From positions 16,623,890 to 16,687,889 of the forward strand of contig NC_079224.1 of assembly GCF_029633865.1 (NCBI RefSeq): a stretch of 64,000 nt of DNA, in the 5' to 3' direction. Every line of letters starts with the position of its first letter. The first letter of the stretch is position 1. The notes below the pieces were generated by a model, which was given only the letters and a program-made list of their open reading frames with translations, was not told the DNA's origin and did no database searches. The position numbers and the translations under genes were made by a program. Below, piece after piece: positions 20,748 through 34,900 of this stretch. Source of the DNA: Lampris incognitus (taxonomy: Eukaryota; Chordata; Actinopteri; Lampriformes; Lampridae).

Positions 20748-23700
20748 TTCATACCTAGGGACAATTTAGTGATGCCGATTCACCTGACCTACATGTCTTT
20801 GGACTGTGGGAGGAAACCCAAGCAGACACGGGGTGATGGGGAGAACATGCAAAGTCCACGCAGAGGACGACCCAGGACGACCCCCAAGGTTGGACGACCC
20901 CCCCCAAGGTTGGACTACCCCAGGGTTCGAACCCAGGACCTTCTTGCTGTGAGGCGACCGCTCTAACCACTGCACCACCATGCCGCCCATTACAATACTA
21001 TATACACTCACCGGCCACTTTATTAGGCACACCCGTCCAACTGCTCGTTAACGCAAATTTCTAATCAGCCAATCACATGGCAGCAACTCAATGCATTTAG
21101 GCATGTAGACATGGTCAAGACGATCTGCTGCAGTTAAAACCGAGCATCAGAATGGGGAAGAAAGGTGATTTAAGTGACTTTGAACGTGGCATGGTTGTTG
21201 GTGCCAGACGGGCTGGTCTGAGTATTTCAGAAACTGCTGATCTACTGGGATTTTCACGCACAACCATCTCTGGGGTTTACAGAGAATGGTCCGAAAAAGA
21301 GAAAATATCCAGTGAGCGGCAGTTCTGTGGGCGAAAATGCCTTGTCGATGCCAGAGGTCAGAGGAGAATGGCCAGACTGGTTCGAGCTGATAGAAAGGCA
21401 ACAGTAACTCAAATAACCACTCATTACAACCGAGGTATGCAGAAGAGCATCTCTGAACGCACAACACGTCGAACCTTGAGGCAGATGGGCTACAGCAGCA
21501 GAAGACCACACCGGGTGCCACTCCTGTCAGCTAAGAACAGGAAACTGAGGCTACAATTCGCACAGGCTCACCAAAATTGGACAATAGAAGATTGGAAAAA
21601 CGTTGCCTGGTCTGATGAGTCTTGATTTCTGCTGCGACATTTGGATGGTAGGGTCAGAATTTGGCGTCAACAACATGAAAGCATGGATCCATCCTGCCTT
21701 GTATCAACGGTTCTGGCTGGTGGTGGTGGTGTAATGGTGTGGGGGATATTTTCTTGGCACACTTTGGGCCCCTTAGTACCAATTGAGCATCGTGTCAACG
21801 CCACAGCCTACCTGAGTATTGTTGCTGACCATGTCCATCCCTTTATGACCACAGTGTTCCCATCTTCTGATGGCTACTTCCAGCAGGATAACGCGCCATG
21901 TCATAAAGCTCGAATCATCTTCAGACTGGTTTCTTGAACATGACAATGAGTTCACTGTACTCAAATGGCCTCCACAGTCACCAGATCTCAATCCAATAGA
22001 GCACCTTTGGGATGTGGTGGACCGGGAGATTCACATCATGGATGTGCAGCCGACAAATCTGCAGCAACTGCGTGATGCTATCATGTCAATATGGGCCAAA
22101 CTCTCTGAGGAATGTTTCCAGTACCTTGTTGAATCTATGCCACGAAGGATTAAGGCAGTTCTGAAGGCAAAAGGGGTCCAACTCGGTACTAGCAAGGTGT
22201 ACCTAATAAAGTGGCCAGTGAGTGTATATTAAAATTAGGTATTATGTCTTTTCGGATCCATCCCTTCTTATCTTAAGCAAAATTTGAACACTGCAATAAT
22301 CCAAAGAAAATGCACAACAAAATATTTATTTTAAGCCCCACATGTTACAAAACCTCAAAGGATAATTCTTTTCTTTTTTCTTTTTTTTTTTACAATCTGG
22401 ATCTTATTTTGGAAACAGCTTTACAATGTGGTTGTACGGGGCAACAGAAAATGAGCGTCAGAGTTGCTTCAATAAGTCCAAAGTTATCCCAATTATCTAA
22501 TTACATATTTTGAAGTTAAAGTTAATGTGCAAGTTAGAAGTTATTACCTGAGATGTCCAGTATTAGCAATAGTGGATTCCATTGCTTAGCTACTCCCTGG
22601 TTCAACTTACAGGAAAGATCAGCCTATACTTACCAAAGCTAGCAGTAACCATCGATAAATTACCTGGCCAGCACAACTGAGAAGTCATAGATAATAAGAA
22701 ATCATGTACACGTTATGACCAAGGCACTAGGCTTATGTTGTTGAAAGAGCCGGTTTAAGTCTTGTGTGCAGTTGCCCCATAAGATGTCATTGTAAAGGGA
22801 TGTCTAGTGGTGGTCCTGGGTCCAAAATTACCACAATAAAGCCAATGATCAAAATGATATCACAACCAATATCCACAATGGGTGGCGAAAACTACAAAAG
22901 TAAGACTCGGGTTGTAAAAAGTGGAATAATCCTTTGGATATTGTTTCCTGAGTGAACATTCAAATGATTCACATTAAAACATTCGGAGATGTAGAAGTCC
23001 TTACATCAAACCGCTTCACAACATCTGTTCATTGTGCTTCAATATTGCAGTTCGTAGGAAATGCTGCGATATTGAAATTGTTGCAGCCTGGTATCACAAT
23101 TTTGCACTGAATAATTTTTTTCCTCCATCCATAGAGACTGTAATGTAATAATAAAGTCAATGTAAATGTGGTTGGCTGAAATGATTATGTAAGTAATGAG
23201 AGATAAAACAATAAAGGAAGCTAAAAAATGTACTTCCACACTTGCCAGCCCTAGCCTGCTGTTGCTTATGAATTGTGGGGAAGCACGAAATGATTATGTA
23301 AGTAATGAGAGATAAAACAATAAAGGAAGCTAAAAAATGTACTTCCACACTTGCCAGCCCTAGCCTGCTGTTGCTTATGAATTGTGGGGAAGCACTCAAA
23401 CAAGCATTAATTCTGAGACTTAGTGGCAAGTAAAATAAAAGCAGAAATGGTATGAAAATATCAACAGGTAACTCTAGAAAAGAAGTGTACTCTAGTTTTT
23501 TTTTTGTCTCCAATTTGTTGATTTTCAAAATTTGAAATGGAATGTCCTCACAATAGTCTAATTTAAATTTTTTATATTGGATTATTGCTCTCATTTCACA
23601 TACCCTCTTTCCCAACCCCAGACAATACTTCGTTTTATTTTGTATAATTTCAGGCAACTCTTTGATGGCACCAGTTGGGCGCTGGCAAAAGGGCAAAGAC

Positions 23701-25832
23701 CTGACATGGTATGCTAAAGACAAAAAGGGAGCTAAAGCTTTGTCTAAAGAAGAGGAGCTTGCCGCTGTGAGGGCTGCAGAACAGGAAGCTTTGATGGCTG
23801 CACTGTAAGTTTCCTGAATAAACTAAATAAGAATTGATTAGGTTTATAAGACCATGTCAAATATATGACACCAGATACATTTTCCCTCTCATTCTAGTGG
23901 GCACAAAAATATAAAGAGACAGCCAACTGGCCTGACAAAAGAGGTATTTCACTTTTTCAATTTTGCATTCTCTCTTGGCACTTGTGATTTTGCCCACATG
24001 AAGAGTTTCCATGGACTGAGATTATCCCATTTTTATATCAGGACCTTGCAGATGTATACAGGAGGGAAGAGCCTGATGGTGAGGAGAAAAACGTGGACCG
24101 CATCTCAGGTCTGGGGAGCTCCAGGTGATTTTTTTTTTCTTCTCAAGAAATACAACATGCTGAATAAATCTGTTTGATTCAGAAGCATTTAGAATTTTCT
24201 TATCAATCGGTTTTGGGCAGTTGGTGGATTGATCTTGTTGGTGCATGTTATCAGAAGTTTTTCAGCTGTTCATGATGTCTTGTTGTATTTATGTAACAGG
24301 AGTCAGGTCTACTGAGAGGGGGCTGTTGTGAATCACCTTCCCTAGCCGCGCAGCTCTCATACGGGTTTATATCACTTAAAGAACACTAGTCTGTGGACAA
24401 CTGATCCATTCAGTGGAGTGTTGCTTATAAAAGGTGTAATGTTAATTTGAAATGAGGAAAAAGGGAAATGGCTGATTGAATGTACTTTAAAAGCAACAAT
24501 GCACTGATACCAGTACTGGTATTGGACGTTGGGCCAATTGACCAGGCTAAAATGGAGTATCGGTGTCAGAGGTTTTACCAAAGACTAAAATCCGATACCA
24601 GAAGCCCTGAATAACTTATCATAAATAAAAGCAAAATGGCCTTATTTACTGCAATTCACCTTTATTTAGGCGGCGCGGTGGCCCAGTGGCTAGCGCTGTT
24701 ACCTCACAGCAAGAAGGTCCTGGGTTCGAACCCCAGGGCGTCCCAGGGCCTTTCTGTGTGGAGTTTGCATGTTCTTCCCGTGTCTGCATGGGTTTCCTTC
24801 AAGTGCTCCGGTTTCCTCCCACCATCAAAAAGACGTGCATGTTAGGGTTAATACTCCTGTCTGTGCCCCTGAGCAAGGCAATGGAAGAACTGGAGTTGGT
24901 CCTTGGGTGCTGCAGCTGCCCACTGCTCCTATACAATAAGATGGATTAAATGCAGAAAACACATTTCATTGTAACCTGTACAATGACAAAAATAAAGTGG
25001 CTTTCTTAGAAAAAAAATAAAGTGGCTATTTCTTAAGTTGGGGGGGGGGGGGGGTTCTGTCTCAATTATTTTACCCATCGGCCACAAACTAAGGGTCTAA
25101 GTCTGCACTGTTAAAGCAATGGATCGAATCGGTACTTGGTAGTATCTGCTGATCCTTAAAGATTCATACTTGGAATCAGTATGGACAGTGGAAAAATTGA
25201 CATTGATGCATCCCTAGTTAAAGATAATTTAATCATATTGACTGGTGTCTATCATTTAGATATGTAGGCTTGTTTGTTAATAATTTAGGTGTCACCTTTT
25301 CTCTCCCTCTCAAAAATGCCTGATTGAATATAGTTCTTGTAAATACTGTAAGTTTATCGCTATCATTTTATATTACTATATAAACAAATGTAGCCACCGT
25401 AACTCTTTCTGTCTCACGTTAGTGTCTTATGCAGATTAGTATTTAAATTGATTGACAGTATCATCCAGTGAGTTCTAGTGAGTTTTGGGGCAGCCATTGG
25501 CAACTTTATTTACAAAAGAGTTGGTAACACTGCTTCAACCTCTCAAGTGAAATATGCCCTCATAAACCTCATGTCTGCTGAACAAATTCAGAATAAGGCA
25601 GTGTGTCCATTTGAGACCATTTTCAAATAGCATTGCTATTGGCGGACCAGAGTGTTTTGGATTGCACTTTGTGAAAAGCAGGTGCTGGGAAGAGATGCTT
25701 GGTAGTTGTTGCTGTGCAATGAGATGTTTAGCAACAAAATAGATATTGTTGTGTTTTCTCTTTAATCATAAAGTGATAATATGCATATAAAGGTAAAATA
25801 AACAGGGCTTTCTGTTATCAAGGCTATTTACT

Positions 25833-25929
<97 letters not shown>

Positions 25930-28900
25930 AACAGTTATGAGTGTATGATGAAGAACCTCTTGTGGTTGTGGTGATTGAAAACCTTCGAAAAATGTTTGTT
26001 CTCACTATCGGTGCTCCTTCTCTTCATTCACTCTTTAGCTCGCTCGACCAACGCTGCTCTCCGTCACTGCTTTCCATTGCTACCCGATCTAAATCAACCA
26101 TGCGCATGCACAACTCACATCTACGGTTGAGTCAGATCGGGCAGCGACATTGTCATTACCAAAACGTTATGTATTCGGGTATGAGTTTTGAAAGTAGACG
26201 ACAAGTTGATCATATTTCGCAAGCCAGCAAATCATTCACTTGTGATCTCGGCACAGGATAACTGGAGGAACACTGGATGAACCAAAAATAATTCACTTTA
26301 TTCACCTCGCCACAACGGGGGAAGTGCTGTAGTCTCCAGTGTTAAAACTCTGCTATAGAAATACAGTTTTCAAGAGTAGAATTAATTACAGTTACAGCTG
26401 GAAATCATCTCAGTAGCTACAGTAAAACATTTCCTATGGCTGAGCTGTCTTTTCTTACCATTGTTTTATGAATGATAGTCAATCAGCAGAGCGGCAGTTC
26501 GCCTTGATTTGATTTTCTATCATGAAAACCATGACGGTTAACACATTTGAAGGCTTTTCTTACCGTTGTATTGCTTTAGAATGAATGAAAGTCAATCAGC
26601 AGAGCACCTTCATTCATTTTATATCATGAAAACCACGGTGGTTGAACACATTTGAAGTCTTTTAAGAAGGGCTTTGAAATTATGATAGCTTGGTCTCTGT
26701 CATTTCATGTCAGACTTGGGCGCTTTTGTGTGAGGGTCCACCTAGAAGGCTGCACATCCACAGACTGACAGGCAAAACGTTTTTTGTTTTTTTAGGTAGA
26801 TTTTTTTTTTTAGCTTGAGTGCTGCATATTAAAAACTTTTTTCCATATTTTCCATACAGTCAACATGGGCACTGTGCAAAAGTTTTATAATGGCAAGAAA
26901 AACCACTCGTTTTTCTGTCTGTGTACATGTATTTCCCCTCTCCTGGTAGGCGGAAAAAGGAGTGGTTTGTCGCCAAGATCGAATACTGGAGATGGGGAGA
27001 TAATATATGCCTGGTGGAGATATGCACTGTACTGAGTGCACTCTTCTAGTTGATTTATTTGTGTTCATTTGTTTCCGTTTCTACAAAGCAGATCAAAATC
27101 AGATCTAGTTCTGGTATATTCTCTGGTCCCACCCCTCCTTTATCAATGTCATCTAGTGAAACTAGATGACATTGATAAACTGTGCAGTTCAGCAGAATGC
27201 AAATTCACCGAGTTATTGCTTGTTTGGACTCGGTAATAATAGTGTTATGCATACTACACTGTTTGTTTTTATGTTTAATATATCAGCTCCATTCTGTGTA
27301 CTGTAAATTCAACAATTTTACAATATAACCTCATTTCTGAGGGATTTGAGTCTGCCTTGTTTTGTAAGCTTCATTCAAAACCAACTCAAAGCAGTTTCCA
27401 TGTCTGAGCAATGTCAGTCACACCCTGTGTGCTCTATTTTTGCACTGGCAAAGCCACTGAAGAGTCTCCCCTTTACATTCATGTGGTGGACAGGGAGCTA
27501 CTTATCTGCTGATTGTGATTGGAGTACACTCATGAGTTTGTTTCCATCTTCAGTGCAGGGTCGCGGAAAATGGTGCTCTCCCAAAAAGAGAAAGAGGCTG
27601 CCAAAATGGGCTTGCCAGTTTTCACTGTAAGTTTTTATTTATCTCTTTCACTTCAGGTGTAGGTTGATAATACAGTTAAAATGATCTAGGAGAACGAGGC
27701 TGTCATTTTGGTTGAAATGCTTAGATACAGAGGTTCTTGGCATTTGTTAAGAGAAAAGTGCTGGTCAGTGGGGCTACATGAGAAATTACATAGAAAAATT
27801 TCAATACCTGTTTACAACATAGTAAATTAAGGACTTAAGTTTGCTTCTATATGGTTTTCAGCCATTTTTTCATCTCATGTATAATCTGTCTCATGTATTA
27901 CAATAATTGAAATAAAGATCTATAAGGGCTCCCAGTACCTATATAAAAATCAGGCAGAAGCTAACCCATGTAGTCATCTTCAGTATGCAGAAACGCATAT
28001 TCCCATGTTTTCATGTTTGTTACAGCAGTAATGAACACGATACTGTAAAGTTTTCTTCCAACTTGCTTCAAATCTTAAAAGTTAATTTCTTCACAGCACC
28101 ATAAGACGGAGGGCCGTCCAGAAACCTCGTCAAAACAGACATGTATCAGTGTAGAGAAAGAGGAAATTGAGCAAAAGTGAGTATCCTACACTTATTCTGG
28201 AAATTGGTAAATGTATAAAATCTCTCCAGTCTTCAGATTCTACATGATATTTCACCAAATTTTCCAGGATTTTTAGATTTCCAGGTTTTTCTAATGTACG
28301 AATAGTAATTGTTGCGGGGTATTTTTTATTTATTTCACTGAACAATTGTACAAGCGGGAGAATAGACATGTATTGTTGTAATATAATGCCTCGTAAAGTT
28401 TGTTGAATTAAAGTAAAGGAACGCTTTATGCAAACATATAGCTTCCCACATGCATCTTGACTTTTATATGATATAATGGCTCTTGATTTTATACCAAATC
28501 TATTACTATATTTCCCCAATAACACCTGACTTTGTGCCACACTATATTTGTCTAAATTTTGTCTTGAAATTACATTAAAAAGACATTATTTTTCATCTTA
28601 ATTCAAATATTAAAGACATGGATTTCTGGTTTTTCATTTTGTAGACATGAAAGCAAAAAGAAAAAGAAGGAAAAGAAGAGCAAAAAAGAGAAAAAGAAGA
28701 AGGAAAAAAAGAGGAAAAGACAAAGAAGAGACTCTTTAACCTCCTCAGAATCAGATGATGACAGAAAAAGGTCAGTAAATTTGACCTCATCCATGTATTG
28801 TTTGTGGCTGTCATATTGTCATTGCCTTAGACGAAGTAATGACACAATGTCAAGACAAAATCTCCTCCAACAGCACTAGAGGGCACTGAGACACTGTCCC

Positions 28901-31900
28901 AGAAGCAACTAGATTACATATTTATTCTATATTATGAATCTTAACTATATTGAAAATACCACATGGGAAAAGGTACAGATTTGTCTTAATCTTAGCTTCT
29001 TTTTTTTTTTTTTACTGTCTCCTTGCGTCTAATACTGTAACAATAGGTAACTCAGAAATATACTTCCTGAAGAAAATGTGTGGGCAAGCAATTAAACCAA
29101 AGCTGAAACACCTGAAAAGTTAACTTTAACTTTGGCTCAGCTAGAGTAAAGCTAAACATTTAACCATTCTTGTCTATGAAAAAACAGTATGCAGTAAGGC
29201 TCAGATATCTCACAAAGTTTAGAAAATATCGAGTTTATTACAAGTAGATTCTTCCTTAAGTAGCTGCACAGAAGACAAAAAGGAGTTACCAGAGATTAAA
29301 GTTCTCCGTCTCTATGACGGATTTCCATCAATTGGATTCCAAAGATGCCATTTATGCAGTCAGTGCAGGATTTTCCTTATAAGACTCAGGCACAGTGCCT
29401 AAGCATTTTTGTGCAGCACCTAAACCAAGTGAACGGAAAAAACTGCTGAGAGTTCTCTACCACTCTAGAGAGAAAGGATACCGTATTGACCCAAATATGA
29501 GGCAATATTTTTTTTCTGAAACTTAGGTTTAAAAAAATTGGAGATCTGATTTATGATCCGCATATTTGATTTGGCAAAAGGTTTTACGCCAGATGCCCTT
29601 CCTGACGCAACCCTCCCCATTTATCCGGTTTTGGGACCGGCACTAAGAATGCACTGGCTTGTGCATCCTCAGTGGCTGGGTTCCAAAAAAAAAATTTGTC
29701 AAGAATAAGGCAGATGTGCAGAACTGTAGCAACTACAGAAGTATAAAGTTGATCAGCCACAGCATGAAGATATGGGAAAGAGTAATAGAAGCTCGGTTAA
29801 GAGGAGAGTTGACAAGTAGCAGTATGGTTTCATGCCACGAAAGAGCACTACAGACGCGATGTTTGCTTTGAGAATGTTGATTGAAAAGTATAGAGAAGGT
29901 CAGAAGGAGTTACATTGTGTCTTTGTGGATTTAGAGAAAACATATGAAAGGGTGCCGAGAGAGGAGGTGTGGTATTGTATGAGGAAGTCGGGAGTGGCAG
30001 AGAAGTATGTAGGAGTGGTGCAGGATATGTATGAGGGCAGTGGGACAGTGGAGAGGTGTGCAGTTGGAATGACAGATGGATCCAAGGTGGAGGTGGGATA
30101 ACATCAAGGATCGACTCTGAGCCCTTTCTTGTTTGCAATGGTGATGGACAGGTTGATGGACGAGATCAGGCAGGAGTCTCCGTGGACTATGATGTTCGCG
30201 GATGACATTGTGATCTGTAGCGAGAGTAGGATGCAGGTTGAGGAGAACCTGGAGAGGTGGAGGTATGCACTGAAAGTCAGTAGGAGCAAGACAGAATACA
30301 TATATGTGAACGAGAGGGAGGACAGCAGGTGAGGATACAAGGAGTAGAGGTGACAAAGGCGTATGAGTTTAAATACTTGGGGTCAACTGTTCAAAGTAAC
30401 GGGGAGTGTGGAAGAGAGGTGAAGAAGCAAGTGCAGGCAGGGTGGAGTGGGTGGAGAAGAGTGTCAGGAATGATTTGCGACAGAAGGCTACCAGCAAGCG
30501 TTAAAGGGAAGGTCTACAAGATGGTTGTGAGACCAGCTATGTTGTATGGTTTGGAGACAGTGGCACTGATGAAGAGACAGGAAGCGGAGCTGGAAGTGGC
30601 AGAGTTGAAGATGCTAAGATTTTCATAGAGGGTGACGAAGAAGGATAGGGTTAGGAACAAGCATATTAGAGGGACAGCTCAGGTTGGACTGTTTGGAGAC
30701 AAAGCAAGAGAGGCAAGATTGAGATGGTTTGGACATTTGTGGAGGAGAGATGCTGGGTATATTGGGAGAAGGATGCTGAATATGGAGCTGCCAGGAAAGA
30801 GGAAAAGAGGAAGGCCAAAGAGGAGGTTTATGGATGTGGTGAGGGAGGACATGCAGGTGGCTGGCGTGACCGAGAAGATACAGAGGACAGGAAATGAATG
30901 ATCCACTGGGGTGATCCCTAACGGGAGAAGTTGAAAGTAGTAGTAATAGGTTTAAAAAAAATTGGGGGTTATTTTATATTTCAGGACCAGACAATTATGC
31001 ACACATTTATTACAACAGATATTCTTTTTGAATGGAGAGTAACTACGGTATTTGAGTGTCTCATTATGGGTTGTTTGTAACCTTAATGTTGCTGGGCTAG
31101 CAATAGTTGACCAAATGTTAGTTGATGGGAAGAGTTTCAGTCAACCAAGTTTTCATTGGTCGCTTAGTTGTAGAAAAAAAAAACCTATATGAAACGCTTA
31201 AAAAAATACCTGTATGAAATGTATGAGGGCTTTTAATTTGAAATGACGGGCACAGGAAGTGACAACACTCAAGTCACTCAGTCAGTCCAGGTGAGACATT
31301 CACTTGTGCACGGCTGGTCCCTGCGGTTATTAGACTATGTCGGGCAGAAAGTCCAATGTGTTGGATAAAAGGCTGTTTTATTTATCTTTTTTTTTATAAA
31401 GTTATTGTGTCAGTGTTACAAGTTTATAAGTTGTGTGACGTTATACTGTGTTGAAATAACAAAATGTTCACTCTCCTTGCTGGTTGTCCCGACGCTCAGA
31501 ATCATTATTCATGCTGGTGTCATTAACGGGCAACTCGTGTCATTTACGTGCTTGTAAAACATATATTTTAGAGGCTCATTATTATGATTTTGTATTTCTC
31601 TGTAATTGAGGACAGTAGGGTTGGGCCAATGTAATTAAAAATTGAAGACCAGGTTGATACTGGACCGGACCAGTATACCGAATTTTATCACTAGGTGTCG
31701 CGCTTGACTTGGCAGCCGCTCCTAGGTGGAACCATCTTTTGCCATGACTTTTTTTCCTGCAGTGTTTGCACATTGCCTCATATCTTTTTCGGCTCACTTC
31801 TTTCATAGGCTTCATATCCGAAATATTTTATTAGTTTTTGTTTTCTTTGACACTAACTCTGCCATGTCTTTGTCTCTCTCGTCACCCTCAAACAAAGTAA

Positions 31901-34900
31901 ACAAACACACCATGTGCATCTTCCCCTCACCCACCTCTACTGAAATTTGATCTCCTTGTTGCCAGCCTCCACTTGGCACTAAATTGCGCACAGCCTGTCA
32001 AACACTAGTGGCTATGTTAGTCCATTTATAAACAAATATAATATTATGTTAACCACGTTGCCATATTGCTTATTACTAATGCAATACAAGTTGGATTTAT
32101 CGCCGTGACGCTGTCGGCACGGGTTGCTGATGTAGGCTACTCTTTAATTTGCCAGAATGTGTCATAATGATAAATGCTGATTCAGTCAGTTTTCATAAAA
32201 TCAAACTGATTTAAGCTTGTACACCGGGCCAGACCTGCAAAACAGGGAACCGACCCAACTCTACCAGGTAGGAAGTCAGACATGGGAATGGCATAGAGCA
32301 TCTGGTCAATTTTCAAAGTAAAACACCCTGTGCAAACTTCTGACCGAATATCACATCACTACCTCAACATTACGTCACATTTCTGTGGCACCAACTTTGT
32401 CTGTAGGCTACAACACTGTAAGAAATAATGAAAAACACAATTAAAACAGACAAAAAGAAGAAACCATTCAACTATGTAGCCTACTTACCCATGTAGAATC
32501 ACAAAGGACAAATGAGCCAAATCAACAAGTCAGCAAAATCGGCAGGCAAAACGCTCTGCTTCTGAAACCCTCCAAGTGGGGTATGAAGCCATACAGATGG
32601 AACTAGAAGAGTACAGGTCTCCTCCAGGCATACATATCTCTCCTTCTCCGGTATTTGAACTTGGCGACAAACCACCCCTCTTTTTGTCTACTGGGAGAAG
32701 GGAAATAAACTCGCAGACCGAAAAACCAGTGTTTTTCCTGCCATTATGAGACTATTGCACAGTGCCCAAGTTGACTGAATGGGAAATATGGAAAAAAATA
32801 AGTTTGTAATGTGCAGTTGTCAAGCTAATGTTTTGCCTGTCAGTCTGTTGATGGGCAGCTTCCTAGGCAGACCCTCGCATAAATGCGACCAAATCTGACA
32901 TGAAATGACAGAGATCAGGCTATCATATTTCAAAGCCCTTATTAAAAGAATTCAAATGTGTTTAACCATCATAGTTTTCATGGTATACAATGAATCAAGG
33001 CGAATGGCTGTCTGCTGATTGACTTTCATTCATAAAACAGCAATAAGAAAACACAGCTCAGCCATGGGAAATGTTTTATTATAGCGACTGAAATTATTTC
33101 CAGCTGTGGCTGTAATTAATCCTACTCTTCAAATTGTATTTTAAAAGCATAGTTTTTACATTTGGGATGTTATTCTGCGTGACAGCAAGATGAATAAGGC
33201 GAATTATTTTTGGTTCATCCAGTGTTCCTCCAGTTTTCCTGTGCCGAGATCAGCAGTAAATGCTACGGAAGTAAGTAAGGAATAAGGAAGGAAGAAAGTA
33301 AGGAGCTGGCTTGTGAAATATGATCAACTTCTCGTTTACTTTCAAAAGACTCGTACCTGTATACAAGTTTTTGTTTTGACACTGTCACTGACCAATCCAA
33401 CTCAACCATAGATGTGATTTTGCGTGTGCGCATGGTTCAGGGGTAGGCAGTCTTATCCAGAAAGGGGACAGTGTGGGTGCAGGTTTTTGTTCCAACCAAG
33501 CAGTTACACACCTGAACCCACTAATCAACCAGTAGAGTCTTTGCTGAGGAACTTGATTAGGGGACACAGGTGTGTAACTGCTTGGTTGGAACAAAGACCT
33601 GCACCCACACTGGCTCTTTCTGGATAAGACTGCCCACCCCTGAGCAGCGGTGGAAAGCACCATTTGTCGAGCAAGCTAGAGAGTGGATGGAGAGAGGGTG
33701 CGGCGATAGCGAGAACAAACGTTTTTCGAAGGTTTTGAATCGCCACAACCACGAGAGGTGGTTGGATCCACTAAAGACGTGGATCCTCGTGAAACAAGAC
33801 AGAGAAGTCATTACAGTTCATAGCAATTGCATGGCAGGGTAAGTTATTTACGTTCGCCTGCCCTTTGTGCAACTGTTAACCCCAATTTAAGTGTTAGTGC
33901 TGTAACTCTTGTTTTAAATCTATTTCCAGTGCACAAAAAAAGATGTAACTGTGCAAAATAGTTTTACATTAGGGGTTAGTAAAGAAATATCTATTCTATG
34001 TACAGGTAGGACGACCATGTCCACATAAATCAGCTGACAGGAAGCTTCGGCAACACCTCTGAAGACTGCAGGCTTGCCAGCCGATATGATACGATACAAC
34101 TTTGTCAGTTTACACTGAAATCAGCTTTGTATCCTTAGGCAGTTCCGCTCAAGAGATTTACGCACAGATTAAACATAGGGTTGTGCATATGACACTTAAC
34201 CATAGACCTACAAAACACATCAAACAGTCATGACATTACCGAAACATGTCAGGAAAAAACACCTGTCTTTATGTAAGATTCAGTGAATTAAGTAAAGTCA
34301 GACAAGATTAACCTCTTCGGTCTATTCTTTACATGTTCTTTTCACTGTGAACTTAGTGCCCACACTGTAAGCAAGACAAGGTTAATCTGTGCCCTAGTGC
34401 TGGAGACAAGGGATTCTGCCTTATCAATGGACACACTGGACAGGAGCCATGCTTACTACTTCCAAGTCCAAGCACAGCTTCACATTGTGGATGCTGAGTA
34501 TTGCGACTTTTGGTGTGGAACTCTAATGACGTTTTCGTTGAAAGATTTTCGCTTAATGTAGAATTTTGGGACAATGTGATTCCCAAAGTTGAGAATATTT
34601 TCAGAAACGTGTAATATAATGAAAGGACGCAAGCTCACATCAGCTCGGGCTTTTGTTACACTGCGCTCATAGTTCTCTGACAAGGTCTGTACTGTAAATA
34701 TGCTGAACTGCGGGGATATTTTTTTCTAATGAAGCATATCTTTGTGATTTTTAGATAATTTAAGGAAACACACACAGATGAACTATTTGTGGCTGTTTAT
34801 TGAATATTTCGAACAGTTGAAATCAAAGCACACATCGCTTGAAATGAAAGCATCTTGTGAAAAAGGTCACATTTTAGTTCGAAAGTGAAACGCAAGTTCC

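Noticed and set aside
28593-28814. Minus-strand Phe/Ser-rich frame
   Set aside because: It is the reverse complement of the Lys-rich mmtag2 exon 7.
30629-30901. Separate gene after the LINE reverse transcriptase
   Set aside because: It is the C-terminal continuation of the same LINE protein after a stop.
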